Below are positions 45,492-54,167 of a stretch of 64,000 bases of DNA, piece after piece. Position 1 is the first letter of the stretch; each line of letters begins with the position of its first letter. The notes under the pieces are model-generated. The model did no database searches. It saw only the letters and a program-made list of their open reading frames with translations, and was not told the origin of the DNA. The position numbers were made by a program, and so were the translations under genes. Origin of the DNA: Chitinophagaceae bacterium LGM1 (lineage in GTDB: Bacteria; Bacteroidota; Bacteroidia; Chitinophagales; Chitinophagaceae); NCBI GenBank assembly GCA_018604165.1, contig CP075895.1:2971001-3035000 (forward strand). The letters run 5' to 3'.

Positions 45492-46961
45492 TTATGCCTG
45501 TTTTAGTGCCTTATTATCTTGTTTCTTAGAGAACAAAAATAGCATGGCAAAGGTCAATGCCGCGTTAATTATCAATAGTTCCGTACCGATGGCATAACCC
45601 CCCAGCCACTCTTTATCATGTTGTTTCAACATATAACAAAGCACGGGTGCAAGTATGCAAATAACAGGCACACTCAAACTGTTTACGCCTCGTTTAGTAA
45701 GTATGCCGAATGAGAACAATGCCAGTAGTGGTCCATAAGTATAACCCGCCACTACCAAGAGTATCTGTATCAGCGAACCATTATCCACTTCTCTGAAGAA
45801 GAACACACAGGCAAGGAAGATGATAGCAAATGCGTTGTGTACTGTCAGCCTTATTTTAGATTGTTGTTTTTCGCTCAAATCTGTTCTTCTTTTAATACCC
45901 AGTATATCTATACAAAACGAAGAGGTAAGCGCTGTTAGCGCACCATCGGCGCTTGGAAAGAGTGCTGACACCAAACCTATCATAAAACACACGGTAATGA
46001 AAAAAGGCAAGCCGCTCTGTACAGCAATGGTAGGGAATATATCATCGCCTGTTGCGGCAATGGCGTTAGCATCTGCATACAGATATAACAATCCGCCTAG
46101 CAATAGAAAAATAAAATTGGCAACCAACAGCGTGAAGCAGAATGTTATCATGTTTTTCTTAGAGTCTTTCAGATTACTCACACTGATATTCTTCTGCATC
46201 ATTTCCTGGTCAAGGCCCGTCATGGCAATGGTGATGAACGCCCCCCCCAGTATCTGCTTCAGAAAGAAGTTCGGAGCCATCACATCTGTACCTATCATTT
46301 TAGTGTAGCCCTTATGCTGCATAGCTTGCCATGTACTACCAAAGTCGAGGTTGAGAGAGTACATGATATAGCCCACACATACGAGCAAAGCCAGTATCAT
46401 AAAGGTGGTTTGCAGGGTATCTGTCCACACAATAGTTTTTACACCCCCCCTGTAGGTATATAATAGTATCAGCGCGAGTATCACAATGGCTGTTACCTCA
46501 AAGGATATGCCCATGTCTTCCAACACAAATTTCTCCAGCACTTTTATAACAAGGTACAGGCGCAGCGTAGCCCCCAGCGTGCGCGATATAATGAAGAACA
46601 GCGCGCCTGTTTTGTAAGAGGTGAAACCCAAGCGCCGCTCTAGGTAGGTGTAGATAGACGTAAGCTGCATTTTGTAATAGATAGGTAGCAACACAAACGC
46701 TACCACAAAATAACCCAGCCAATAACCTATCACTACCTGAAAATAATCGAAGCCCTTAGCACCTACTGTACCCGGTACGGATATAAACGTCATACCCGAT
46801 AGCGAAGTGCCTATCATACCAAAAGCCACTACCCACCACTTGCTGTTGCGGTTGCCTATGAAGAAAGATTCATTGTCTGAATGACGGGAAGTATAAAAAG
46901 CGATGCCGAGTAATAGGGCAAAATACCCCAGCACAATGGATAGCAATAAAGCAGAACTCAT
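45492..46961 (-). CDS. sodium:solute symporter family transporter
   Basis: 489 residues with about 13 membrane helices. FFIGNRNSKWWVVAFGMIGTSLSGMTFISVPG at the N terminus is the SSS-family core helix with its unwound region, followed by YRGGVKTIVWTDTLQT and the GLVSALFPSADGALTALTSSF segment. It couples solute uptake to sodium. Substrate unknown; it is followed by the LOG-family gene after one base. Confidence 0.92.
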   Translation of the reverse strand: MSSALLLSIVLGYFALLLGIAFYTSRHSDNESFFIGNRNSKWWVVAFGMIGTSLSGMTFISVPGTVGAKGFDYFQVVIGYWLGYFVVAFVLLPIYYKMQLTSIYTYLERRLGFTSYKTGALFFIISRTLGATLRLYLVIKVLEKFVLEDMGISFEVTAIVILALILLYTYRGGVKTIVWTDTLQTTFMILALLVCVGYIMYSLNLDFGSTWQAMQHKGYTKMIGTDVMAPNFFLKQILGGAFITIAMTGLDQEMMQKNISVSNLKDSKKNMITFCFTLLVANFIFLLLGGLLYLYADANAIAATGDDIFPTIAVQSGLPFFITVCFMIGLVSALFPSADGALTALTSSFCIDILGIKRRTDLSEKQQSKIRLTVHNAFAIIFLACVFFFREVDNGSLIQILLVVAGYTYGPLLALFSFGILTKRGVNSLSVPVICILAPVLCYMLKQHDKEWLGGYAIGTELLIINAALTFAMLFLFSKKQDNKALKQA

Positions 46962-47011
46962 GGCGTGAAAATAGCCACTTTTTGCGGATTAGTTGTATGC
47001 TTTTATATCAA

Positions 47012-47659
47012 CTAAAACCCTGCCAGTATGCCGAAGCGAAATGCGATAGTACCTCTGTACGGACTGTTCTTGTCTTGCAGTATATCGTACAATCCCTGAA
47101 AGATAATAGATACCCTGTCTGAAATAGGTTGGCGTATGCCACCACCTACCAATATAGAAGGTGCGCTGTAGTTTACATTACGCGTCAGTATGTCATTACT
47201 TACTGTATAGTTGTTGTAGTATTCTTTGAACGACATGAAATTATGCTCATACTCAATATGAGCAAACACATTGTTCCAAAGTATATAACGTGTCCACAAG
47301 CTGGGAGAATAAACATTAGCTGTAAATGGCCTGTAAACTGTATTGTAGCTTGCATCAAATACAGGGTAGTAGTTTTTAACACGCACGTACTGATAACCCA
47401 TGCCTATACCTGCCGAAAACCTGTCTGATATGCGATAGCCCACTGCAGGAGCTATATTTATGTTCGTTACATTACCAAAGCCGAAACCGAAACCGCCGCC
47501 GAATATCAGCCTGCTGGCATCAAAACCTTTCTGCTTGCGACCTGCTACTTTACCATCTCTCACAGGTTTGCCAGTGCTGCTATATACAGGCACATCATCT
47601 TGCGCGTATGCCGCACCAACACCCAAACACAACATTAAAGCAATTACTATCTGTTTCAT
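47012..47659 (-). CDS. outer-membrane beta-barrel protein of unknown function
   Basis: 215 residues with a signal peptide (cleavage after AYAQ). Strands with glycine and aromatics, such as LIFGGGFGFGFGNVTNINIAPAVGYRI-like and FSAGIGMGYQYVRVKNYY, WTRYILWNNVFAHIEYEHNFM and GTIAFRFGILAGF, suggest an eight-stranded barrel ending in an aromatic residue as outer-membrane proteins do. A few close relatives are expected in this phylum. Function unknown. Confidence 0.7.
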   Translation of the reverse strand: MKQIVIALMLCLGVGAAYAQDDVPVYSSTGKPVRDGKVAGRKQKGFDASRLIFGGGFGFGFGNVTNINIAPAVGYRISDRFSAGIGMGYQYVRVKNYYPVFDASYNTVYRPFTANVYSPSLWTRYILWNNVFAHIEYEHNFMSFKEYYNNYTVSNDILTRNVNYSAPSILVGGGIRQPISDRVSIIFQGLYDILQDKNSPYRGTIAFRFGILAGF

Positions 47660-47744
47660 ATTCCTGAAATGAGTCTTACGAAGTTAGGGTAAAAACGCAT
47701 TGAAAGTGCCATTTATTGCGGGTTATGCAATTGTAAAATTTCTG

Positions 47745-49151
47745 TCAGTCAGCAAATATCTTACCAGGGTTCAATATCCCTTTCGGGTCGAACAATTGCT
47801 TGATGGAACGCATGATTTGTAACTGACGGTTGTTAAATGCAATATCCATATAGTTTTTCTGTACAAGCCCTATGCCATGCTCGCCCGATATGGTACCACC
47901 CAATCGCACTACTTCTGCAAACAATTGACGGATGCCGTCGGTCAGTTTGTTGTTCCAGTCTTCATCGCTCATGCTGCCTTTTACAATGTTTACATGCAGG
48001 TTGCCATCCCCTGCATGTCCGTAGCATACCGATTGAAAACCATATTCTCTGCCCAATTCTTTGATGATGCTCAACAGTTCAGGCAACTCTGCCCTCGGTA
48101 CTACGGTATCTTCTTCTTTATATATCGAATTGCTTTTTACGGCTTCACCTACTTTTCGGCGTAGCGTCCATAGCATTTGTTTTTGTTCGTGCGTGTCCGC
48201 AAAGAGTATATCATCTATATCAAAACGCTGCACAATAGCCGCTATCGCTTCCATATCCTTATACAGTACATCCATATTGTTTCCATCTACTTCTATCAGC
48301 AAGTGGGCTTCAATATCGTCTGGTAGCGATATGCCTGTAGCCTGTGTGTATTGCATAGACCATTCCAGCGCGTCGCGCTCCATAAACTCCATAGCCGATG
48401 GTGTGTAACCCGCCATAAATATGGTGTTCACTGCTTCGCAAGCTGCTACCGCCTTTCTGAATGGCACGAGCATCAGCACATCATGCTGCACGGCAGGTAT
48501 CAGGCGTAGCACTATTTTGGTGATAATGCCCAGCGTACCCTCACTACCTACTATCAATTGTGTCAGGTTGTAGCCCGTTGCGTTTTTCAGCACATTAGCC
48601 CCCGTCCACATCACTTCGCCATCGGGCAATACTATTTCAAGATTCAGTACATAGTCTTTTACCACGCCATACTTAACTGCACGCGGGCCGCCGGAGTTTT
48701 CGGCCACATTGCCACCTATAAAACAAGAGCCTTTACTGGCGGGGTCGGGCGGGTAAAATAAGCCTGCTGCTTTTACCAAATCTTGCAGCTCTTGCGTTAT
48801 CATCCCTGGCTCTACCGTTACCTGCAGGTTGCGCGTATCAAGTGCTATCAGTTTATTGAAAGCTCGCATATCCAATACCACACCCCCATAAACGGGTAAC
48901 GCACCACCACTCAAGCCCGTACCTGCACCACGTGGGGTAACGGGTATGTTATGTTCATGGCAATAAGCCATTATGGCACTGATAGCGGCTACTGTCTGGG
49001 GCTGTATCACCACTTCGGGCAGGTAATGCAGGTCTTCGGTTTCGTCGCTGGAACAGTTTTCTAATGCTTCCGCATCTGTCTGCACAGCTTTTATGCCCTG
49101 TACCGACTGAAAAAATGCAATATCTGCCGCTGTTATCTTCTTGAACGCCAT
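47745..49151 (-). CDS. FAD-linked oxidase, glycolate/D-lactate dehydrogenase GlcD-like
   Basis: 468 residues. FAD-binding PCMH domain with VTPRGAGTGLSGGALP and IGGNVAENSGGPRAVKYG, followed by GSEGTLGIITKIVLRLIP and the C-terminal cap with SVCYGHAGDGNLHVNI and ISGEHGIGLVQK. It oxidises a 2-hydroxy acid such as glycolate or D-lactate. It stands alone with an 85-base gap to the barrel gene. No partner iron-sulfur subunit is present. Confidence 0.92.
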   Translation of the reverse strand: MAFKKITAADIAFFQSVQGIKAVQTDAEALENCSSDETEDLHYLPEVVIQPQTVAAISAIMAYCHEHNIPVTPRGAGTGLSGGALPVYGGVVLDMRAFNKLIALDTRNLQVTVEPGMITQELQDLVKAAGLFYPPDPASKGSCFIGGNVAENSGGPRAVKYGVVKDYVLNLEIVLPDGEVMWTGANVLKNATGYNLTQLIVGSEGTLGIITKIVLRLIPAVQHDVLMLVPFRKAVAACEAVNTIFMAGYTPSAMEFMERDALEWSMQYTQATGISLPDDIEAHLLIEVDGNNMDVLYKDMEAIAAIVQRFDIDDILFADTHEQKQMLWTLRRKVGEAVKSNSIYKEEDTVVPRAELPELLSIIKELGREYGFQSVCYGHAGDGNLHVNIVKGSMSDEDWNNKLTDGIRQLFAEVVRLGGTISGEHGIGLVQKNYMDIAFNNRQLQIMRSIKQLFDPKGILNPGKIFAD

Positions 49152-49181
49152 GCCCTAAAGTTCTTATGGATTGGCTGAAAA

Positions 49182-49207
49182 TAAAAATGCCCCCGTATAG
49201 GGAGCAT
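49182..49207 (-). terminator. intrinsic terminator of the cysteine-rich small protein gene
   Basis: On the minus strand a stem (49200-49207 with 49187-49194, one G-U pair) and five-base loop are followed by TTTTATTTTC. It lies 24 bases after the stop codon of the small gene. Confidence 0.82.
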
Positions 49208-49230
49208 ATTTACTTACAATCAGGTTATGA

Positions 49231-49431
49231 TTATGATTTCTTTTCTGTAGTTGTTTTTTCGTCTTTCTTAGCTGTTTCGCCTTTCTCGCAAGACTTGCCT
49301 TCACCTTTTTTGCAGCATTCTTTCTTTTCGCTCTTCTTGCAGCAAGCTTTATCGCCCTTGCCTTTACCATCGCAAGCATATACTGCTCCAGCTATCACGA
49401 GGGCACCGAGTAATAATGTGAGTTTTTTCAT
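49231..49431 (-). CDS. small secreted Cys/Lys-rich protein, unknown function
   Basis: 66 residues. A convincing signal peptide (MKKLTLLLGALVIAGAVYA) is followed by a strongly charged mature part of about 47 residues with six cysteines, including two CC pairs (ACCKKSEKKECCKKGEGKSC). The Cys/Lys/Glu composition suggests metal binding in the periplasm, but nothing proves it. It has its own terminator. A longer overlapping frame on the same strand is only a shadow of this gene. Confidence 0.7.
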   Translation of the reverse strand: MKKLTLLLGALVIAGAVYACDGKGKGDKACCKKSEKKECCKKGEGKSCEKGETAKKDEKTTTEKKS

Positions 49432-49476
49432 ATCAGTTGTTTTTTTCTGCTTTAAGTAATAAATGAAGTTACGAAA

Positions 49477-50136
49477 TTATGCAATACTACCCAAAACCGT
49501 TACCCCGCCCTTCACATTATCGCCAATTTTAACATCTATTTTCGTGCCTACAGGGAAGTAAATATCTACCCGAGAACCGAAACGGATGAAGCCAAACTCG
49601 TCGTTTTGCTTCACTGGCTGGTCTGCTTTTATATAATAACATATCCTGCGCGCAAGCGCACCTGCTATCTGGCGCATCAGTATTTCAGTACGTTTGTTGG
49701 CAAGCACTACCGTAGTACGCTCGTTTTCGGTGGATGATTTAGGGTGCCAGGCCACTAAATATTTTCCGGGGTGGTATTTTACATATTTAACAATTCCACC
49801 TATGGGATTACGGTTTACGTGGACATTTAGCGGCGACATGAAGATGGATACCTGCAATCTTTTGTCGTTAAAATATTCTGTTTCTACCGTTTCTTCTATC
49901 ACCACTACTTTGCCATCGGCAGGGGCTATGTACAGGTTATCGTTATAAGTAAAGTCGCGTTCGGGCAGGCGGAAGAACCATATTACCCAAAACCACAGCA
50001 GGAAGCAGGCTATGTTGATAGGCCAGAAGAAGATAGGCCATTCGGTCAGTAAGAATGTATAGGTAACATACCCGATAATAGCCCACAGCAACGATGCTAT
50101 GAGGATGTATTTATATCCTTCGCGATGAATTGTCAT
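49477..50136 (-). CDS. psd: phosphatidylserine decarboxylase, short archaetidylserine-decarboxylase-like form
   Basis: 219 residues, typical of the short bacterial form. Two N-terminal membrane helices (about 8-55) precede APADGKVVVIEE (D74), IFMSPLNVHVNRNP and the self-cleavage site G187-S188 in FIRFGSRVDIYFP, which yields the pyruvoyl group. It makes phosphatidylethanolamine. It follows cdsA, which provides the CDP-diacylglycerol for the same pathway, after a 116-base gap holding a large inverted repeat. Confidence 0.95.
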   Translation of the reverse strand: MTIHREGYKYILIASLLWAIIGYVTYTFLLTEWPIFFWPINIACFLLWFWVIWFFRLPERDFTYNDNLYIAPADGKVVVIEETVETEYFNDKRLQVSIFMSPLNVHVNRNPIGGIVKYVKYHPGKYLVAWHPKSSTENERTTVVLANKRTEILMRQIAGALARRICYYIKADQPVKQNDEFGFIRFGSRVDIYFPVGTKIDVKIGDNVKGGVTVLGSIA

Positions 50137-50140
50137 GGTG

Positions 50141-50148
50141 CAAAGATA
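50141..50148 (-). promoter_or_regulatory. -7 promoter element immediately before psd
   Basis: Minus-strand TATCTTTG lies four bases before the psd ATG, in the arrangement TATCTTTG-CACC-ATG that is frequent in Bacteroidota. Transcription would begin at or within the first codon, implying a leaderless message. No clear -33 element is visible. Confidence 0.4.
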
Positions 50149-50153
50149 AAGAT

Positions 50154-50248
50154 GAACCTCAGATTTTCCTGATGGAACTGATTACCCCGTGTAAAGGCTC
50201 TGATAAGTATACCAGGGCAATCAGAAAAATCAGTCTAATCTGAGGTTC
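50154..50248. repeat. 95-base inverted-repeat element between cdsA and psd
   Basis: A perfect 12-base inverted repeat (GAACCTCAGATT at 50154-50165, AATCTGAGGTTC at 50237-50248) encloses further complementary pieces: TTTTCCTGAT with ATCAGAAAAAT (one mismatch) and ACTGATT (50177-50183) with AATCAGT. The whole can fold as one long hairpin on either strand. It looks like a REP- or MITE-like dispersed element, or an mRNA-processing structure; no T-run marks it as a terminator. Confidence 0.7.
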
Positions 50249-50252
50249 TTTG

Positions 50253-51071
50253 TTATACCATTACTATCCAAACATATAAAAAAGCAAACGGGGTAGCTAT
50301 TAGCAGCGAGTCGAACCTGTCCAGTGCACCACCATGCCCGGGCATCATGGCACCGCTATCTTTTACATCTGCCATGCGTTTCAGTTTCGATTCCAGCAAA
50401 TCGCCGAAAGTACCTGCTATGGCTACCACCAATGCCAACCCTACCCACTGCATAATGCTGTAATCCGTTTCTTTGAAATAAGCCCATACCGCCACGCTTA
50501 CCAATGTCAGTATCACGCCGCCAACCGTACCTTCCCATGTTTTTTTGGGCGATATTTTGGTGAGGGGTGTCTTGCCGATGAAAGAACCTACCAAATACGC
50601 CAGCGTATCGTTACACCAAATCATCAGGATGAGCATAAGGGGAAGCAGGTCGTCCAGCATGTACAATTGCAGCAGCAGTATCATGGGCAGCGACAGATAG
50701 AAAAAACTCAGAAAAGCATACCCGGCCGCATAGCGCGATTTGTGTATAGATAAAGCGGCAGCCATCAGCACAAATTGCGGCAGTATAACGGCTGATAATA
50801 TGATGCTCTCATAGTCCTGAAACAATGCCGAATAGTATAACAAATAACCGATGCAACCTATCTGCATGGCTGCATGCAACCACATAGGAGAGTAATACTT
50901 AGGATAAATTTTCTTCATCAGCTTGAAGTACTCGCGTATGCATAGTATCTGTATCAGGCTCACTAATGCCAGAAACGACCACTCGTTCCACAACAGCCCG
51001 GCAATCATCACAGCACAGAAAACAACTGCACTGCCAAGGCGGGTAAAAAATGTAGGCCAGTTCATTGCCAT
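50253..51071 (-). CDS. cdsA: phosphatidate cytidylyltransferase
   Basis: 272 residues with about eight membrane helices. The CdsA signature is at the C terminus: LKRMADVKDSGAMMPGHGG followed by ALDRFDSLLIATP, and the earlier KKTWEGTVGG loop is also present. It forms CDP-diacylglycerol from phosphatidate and CTP at the inner membrane. It starts two bases after the stop of the CPBP protease gene, so both are one transcript. Confidence 0.96.
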   Translation of the reverse strand: MAMNWPTFFTRLGSAVVFCAVMIAGLLWNEWSFLALVSLIQILCIREYFKLMKKIYPKYYSPMWLHAAMQIGCIGYLLYYSALFQDYESIILSAVILPQFVLMAAALSIHKSRYAAGYAFLSFFYLSLPMILLLQLYMLDDLLPLMLILMIWCNDTLAYLVGSFIGKTPLTKISPKKTWEGTVGGVILTLVSVAVWAYFKETDYSIMQWVGLALVVAIAGTFGDLLESKLKRMADVKDSGAMMPGHGGALDRFDSLLIATPFAFLYVWIVMV

Positions 51072-51073
51072 AG

Positions 51074-52009
51074 CTATACGTCCGTTTGTTGTTGTGCCAA
51101 TTCTTCTTTCGAGAAATTAGCTGACCAGTCTGCCGATAAAGGTTTTTTTGTTTTCCAGAATGCGTATAGCGATACAGAAAATACCACCAATCCACCAATC
51201 ACATAACTTACGGGCAAGTGCTTTGCATCAGCTATTTGCTGCATAGCTTCACTGTTTCGTGATGCGTATGCTATATATATCTGTGCGCCATTATAAACAA
51301 AATGCGTAACAATACTTGTTATCAACGAACCACTCCAATAGTATATCAGGCATAGTAAACTGCCCGCCATAGCTATAGAAAGAAAATTATATACGCTGCC
51401 ATGCACTGCACCAAACAATATAGACGTAATAACGATGGGCAATACCATCCTTGCCATACGCTGATGGGCAAACCGCAACAACACACCTCTGAAAAACAAT
51501 TCTTCGCCAATGGCGGGTATCAATGCCATTACTACTAATACCTGTACCAGTTGCCCCGATGTTTTAATATCTAATAATGCCTTGGTTACTTTTTCTACTT
51601 TTTCGTCGCCTGTGCCGGGTACTATATCTTTCAGCAAAGCAGCTATTTCAATAAACAGGGGCATAGCTCCCAACATCACCAATACGCCTAATAATAAATG
51701 CAATGGCTGTGCAGGTGCTTTGATGCCCAAATATTCCTTTACCCCCGGTGTAGTCAGGTACGCAAACAAAACTGGGGGTATCAGAAAGCTGAATAGAGAT
51801 GATATTGCTTGTACCAACAAAAAAGCTGACTTCAAACTATTGCTACTGCTTTCGTCTATCTTCAATATTTTTTGTACTTCATATCCTGTCACAGTTGGCA
51901 TCAATGTAAATATTATCAATATAGACAATGCATACATTATCAATACCATCAGCCCGAAGAGCGTAACTTGTAAAAACCAGTGATATTTCCGCCAAGAACG
52001 GTTGAACAT
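51074..52009 (-). CDS. CPBP-family intramembrane metalloprotease
   Basis: 311 residues with about eight membrane helices. Motif 1 is E169-E170 with R174 (GEELFFRGVLLR) and motif 2 holds H203 (FGAVHG), the Abi/CAAX-protease-like pattern. Such proteins cleave or bind peptides within the membrane; bacterial members have roles in bacteriocin immunity and protein processing. First gene of the CPBP-cdsA-psd run. Physiological substrate unknown. Confidence 0.9.
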   Translation of the reverse strand: MFNRSWRKYHWFLQVTLFGLMVLIMYALSILIIFTLMPTVTGYEVQKILKIDESSSNSLKSAFLLVQAISSLFSFLIPPVLFAYLTTPGVKEYLGIKAPAQPLHLLLGVLVMLGAMPLFIEIAALLKDIVPGTGDEKVEKVTKALLDIKTSGQLVQVLVVMALIPAIGEELFFRGVLLRFAHQRMARMVLPIVITSILFGAVHGSVYNFLSIAMAGSLLCLIYYWSGSLITSIVTHFVYNGAQIYIAYASRNSEAMQQIADAKHLPVSYVIGGLVVFSVSLYAFWKTKKPLSADWSANFSKEELAQQQTDV

Positions 52010-52025
52010 TAATAAAAAATTAGGG

Positions 52026-52033
52026 CAAAGGTA
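52026..52033 (-). promoter_or_regulatory. -7 promoter element of the CPBP-cdsA operon
   Basis: Minus-strand TACCTTTG (TAnnTTTG) lies 17 bases before the ATG at 52009. The leader would be about ten bases. The -33 element is not obvious. Confidence 0.4.
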
Positions 52034-52154
52034 ACACAGCTTTGGCGCAATAATTGCTCCTGTCTGTTACAATACTTTCAAAACATATCGCAAAACATTA
52101 AACATTAGTTTGGTTTTAACGTTATAAACTGTATCGCATAGCGGATTTTTTACC

Positions 52155-52162
52155 TATTTTTG
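52155..52162 (+). promoter_or_regulatory. -7 promoter element of dxs
   Basis: TATTTTTG matches TAnnTTTG and lies 29 bases before the dxs ATG. A good -33 element at the normal distance is missing, so the call is weak. Confidence 0.35.
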
Positions 52163-52190
52163 AACGATTAATCCCCCACGTTTTCGGTAG

Positions 52191-54113
52191 ATGGAAGAAA
52201 TAGCAGCAGGCCCATTGCTCGGCAGGATTGAATACCCTGCAGATTTGAGGAAACTGAACAAAACGGATTTGCAGCAGGTATGCAACGAACTGAGGCAATT
52301 CATTATAGATTGTGTTAGCATACATGGCGGCCACTTCGGTGCCAGCCTCGGCGTGGTAGAACTGACAGTAGCGCTGCATTATGTCATGAACACGCCAGAC
52401 GACCAACTTGTATGGGATGTAGGGCATCAGGCATACGGGCATAAGATACTTACTGGCCGCCGCAAAGTGTTTCATACCAATCGTAAATACGGTGGGCTAA
52501 GTGGCTTCCCCAAACGCAGCGAGAGCGAGTATGATACTTTTGGCGTAGGACACTCCTCTACATCTATATCTGCCGCATTGGGTATGGCTATCGCATCCAA
52601 ACTGAAGGGTGAAACACATCGCCAGCACGTAGCTATAATAGGCGATGGTGCTATGACGGCAGGTTTGCCCTTCGAGGCAATGAACCACGCGGGTGTGAGC
52701 AACAGCAATGTGCTGATAATACTGAACGACAATAATATGTCTATAGACCCCAATGTTGGGGCATTGAAAGAATACCTGACCGATATTACCACATCGCACA
52801 CCTACAACAAGTTTCGTGATGATGTATGGAAACTCCTGGGCAAGCTGCCCGCGGCAGACTTCCAGAAGCTGGGTTCTAAAATAGAAGCCAGCCTCAAAGG
52901 GATGGTTTCCAAATCGAGTAATCTGTTCGAGGCACTGAACCTTCGCTACTTCGGCCCTGTTGACGGGCACAACGTATTGAAACTCGTTGAAACGCTCGAC
53001 CACCTGAAAGACATACCCGGCCCCAAACTGCTGCACATCAAAACAGTAAAAGGTAAAGGCTACGACCTTGCCGAGCAAGACCAAACGCTGTGGCATGCCC
53101 CCGGTACGTTTGATAAAGTAACAGGTAAAATCAATAAGAAAATATCTACGGTTGCAGAGCCGCCTAAGTATCAGGATGTGTTCGGCCATACTATTATAGA
53201 ACTGGCAGAGCAAAACCCCGCTATAATGGGTATAACGCCCGCCATGCCGTCTGGCTGCTCGCTCAAATACATGATGGAAGCCATGCCCGACCGTGCCATA
53301 GACGTAGGCATTGCCGAGCAACACGCCGTAACGCTGAGTGCCGGGCTTGCTACAAGAGGCATGAAAGTGTTCTGTAATATCTACAGTTCCTTTATGCAGC
53401 GCGCGTACGATATGGTGATACACGATGTGGCTATACAAAAGCTACCCGTTATCTTCTGTTTGGACCGTGCAGGCTTGGTGGGCGACGATGGGCCTACGCA
53501 CCACGGCTGCTACGACATACCATATATGCGTTGCATACCGCACATGGTAGTAAGCGCACCGATGAACGAGGCAGAGCTACGCAACCTGATGTACACCGCA
53601 CAACTCAACGAGAACCAAATGCCTTTCGTTATCCGCTACCCACGCGGGCAAGGTGTAATGCCCGAATGGCGCACACCGATGGAGAAAATAGAAATAGGTA
53701 CAGGACGTGTAATAAAAGAGGGTGAAGATGTAGCGATACTGACCATAGGACACCCGGGCAACTTTGCAGTAAAAGCATGTAGCGATTTGCAAACAGAAGG
53801 ACTAAACCCTGCACACTACGATATGCGCTTTGCTAAGCCGCTTGATGAGAAATTACTACACCACATAGCCGGCAAATACAGCAAAATAATAACCGTAGAA
53901 GATGGCACAACAATAGGCGGCTTTGGCAGCGCGGTGTTGGAGTTTATGGCAGAACACAACTACACACCCGAAGTAAAAATGCTTGGCATACCCGACCGCC
54001 TAGTAGAACACGGAAAACCCGAAGAACTACACCGCGAATGCGGCTACGATGCTAAAGGCATTGCAGATGTGGTGAAGGAAATGGTTGCTGCTAAAGATGG
54101 GGTGATGGCGTAA
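52191..54113 (+). CDS. dxs: 1-deoxy-D-xylulose-5-phosphate synthase
   Basis: 640 residues. The thiamine-diphosphate motif begins at GDG (151-153) and ends at N179-D-N-N-M, with VWDVGHQAYGHKILTGR before it and the second domain carrying DVGIAEQHAVTLSAGLATRG and RAGLVGDDGPTHHG. It condenses pyruvate and glyceraldehyde 3-phosphate in the first step of the non-mevalonate isoprenoid pathway, which also supplies quinone side chains and undecaprenyl phosphate. It is a single-gene transcript ending at a strong terminator. Confidence 0.97.
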   Translation: MEEIAAGPLLGRIEYPADLRKLNKTDLQQVCNELRQFIIDCVSIHGGHFGASLGVVELTVALHYVMNTPDDQLVWDVGHQAYGHKILTGRRKVFHTNRKYGGLSGFPKRSESEYDTFGVGHSSTSISAALGMAIASKLKGETHRQHVAIIGDGAMTAGLPFEAMNHAGVSNSNVLIILNDNNMSIDPNVGALKEYLTDITTSHTYNKFRDDVWKLLGKLPAADFQKLGSKIEASLKGMVSKSSNLFEALNLRYFGPVDGHNVLKLVETLDHLKDIPGPKLLHIKTVKGKGYDLAEQDQTLWHAPGTFDKVTGKINKKISTVAEPPKYQDVFGHTIIELAEQNPAIMGITPAMPSGCSLKYMMEAMPDRAIDVGIAEQHAVTLSAGLATRGMKVFCNIYSSFMQRAYDMVIHDVAIQKLPVIFCLDRAGLVGDDGPTHHGCYDIPYMRCIPHMVVSAPMNEAELRNLMYTAQLNENQMPFVIRYPRGQGVMPEWRTPMEKIEIGTGRVIKEGEDVAILTIGHPGNFAVKACSDLQTEGLNPAHYDMRFAKPLDEKLLHHIAGKYSKIITVEDGTTIGGFGSAVLEFMAEHNYTPEVKMLGIPDRLVEHGKPEELHRECGYDAKGIADVVKEMVAAKDGVMA

Positions 54114-54137
54114 GCAAATAATATATTCATTATCAAA

Positions 54138-54167
54138 TAAGCCACTCTATGAGTGGCTTACTTTTTT
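54138..54167 (+). terminator. intrinsic terminator after dxs
   Basis: A perfect ten-base-pair stem (54138-54147 with 54151-54160, loop tat) followed by CTTTTTT. It lies 24 bases after the dxs stop and at the 3' end of the convergent WYL regulator gene. Confidence 0.9.

Noticed and set aside
49164-49379. 71-residue Ala/Lys/Arg-rich frame on the minus strand
   Set aside because: It overlaps the signal-peptide-bearing small protein in another frame and runs through its terminator. The Lys/Arg run is a frame-shifted copy of the Cys/Lys codons.
52497-53438. 313-codon minus-strand frame inside dxs
   Set aside because: It lies wholly inside a well-conserved dxs gene, is rich in Cys, His and Tyr, and shows no known motif.
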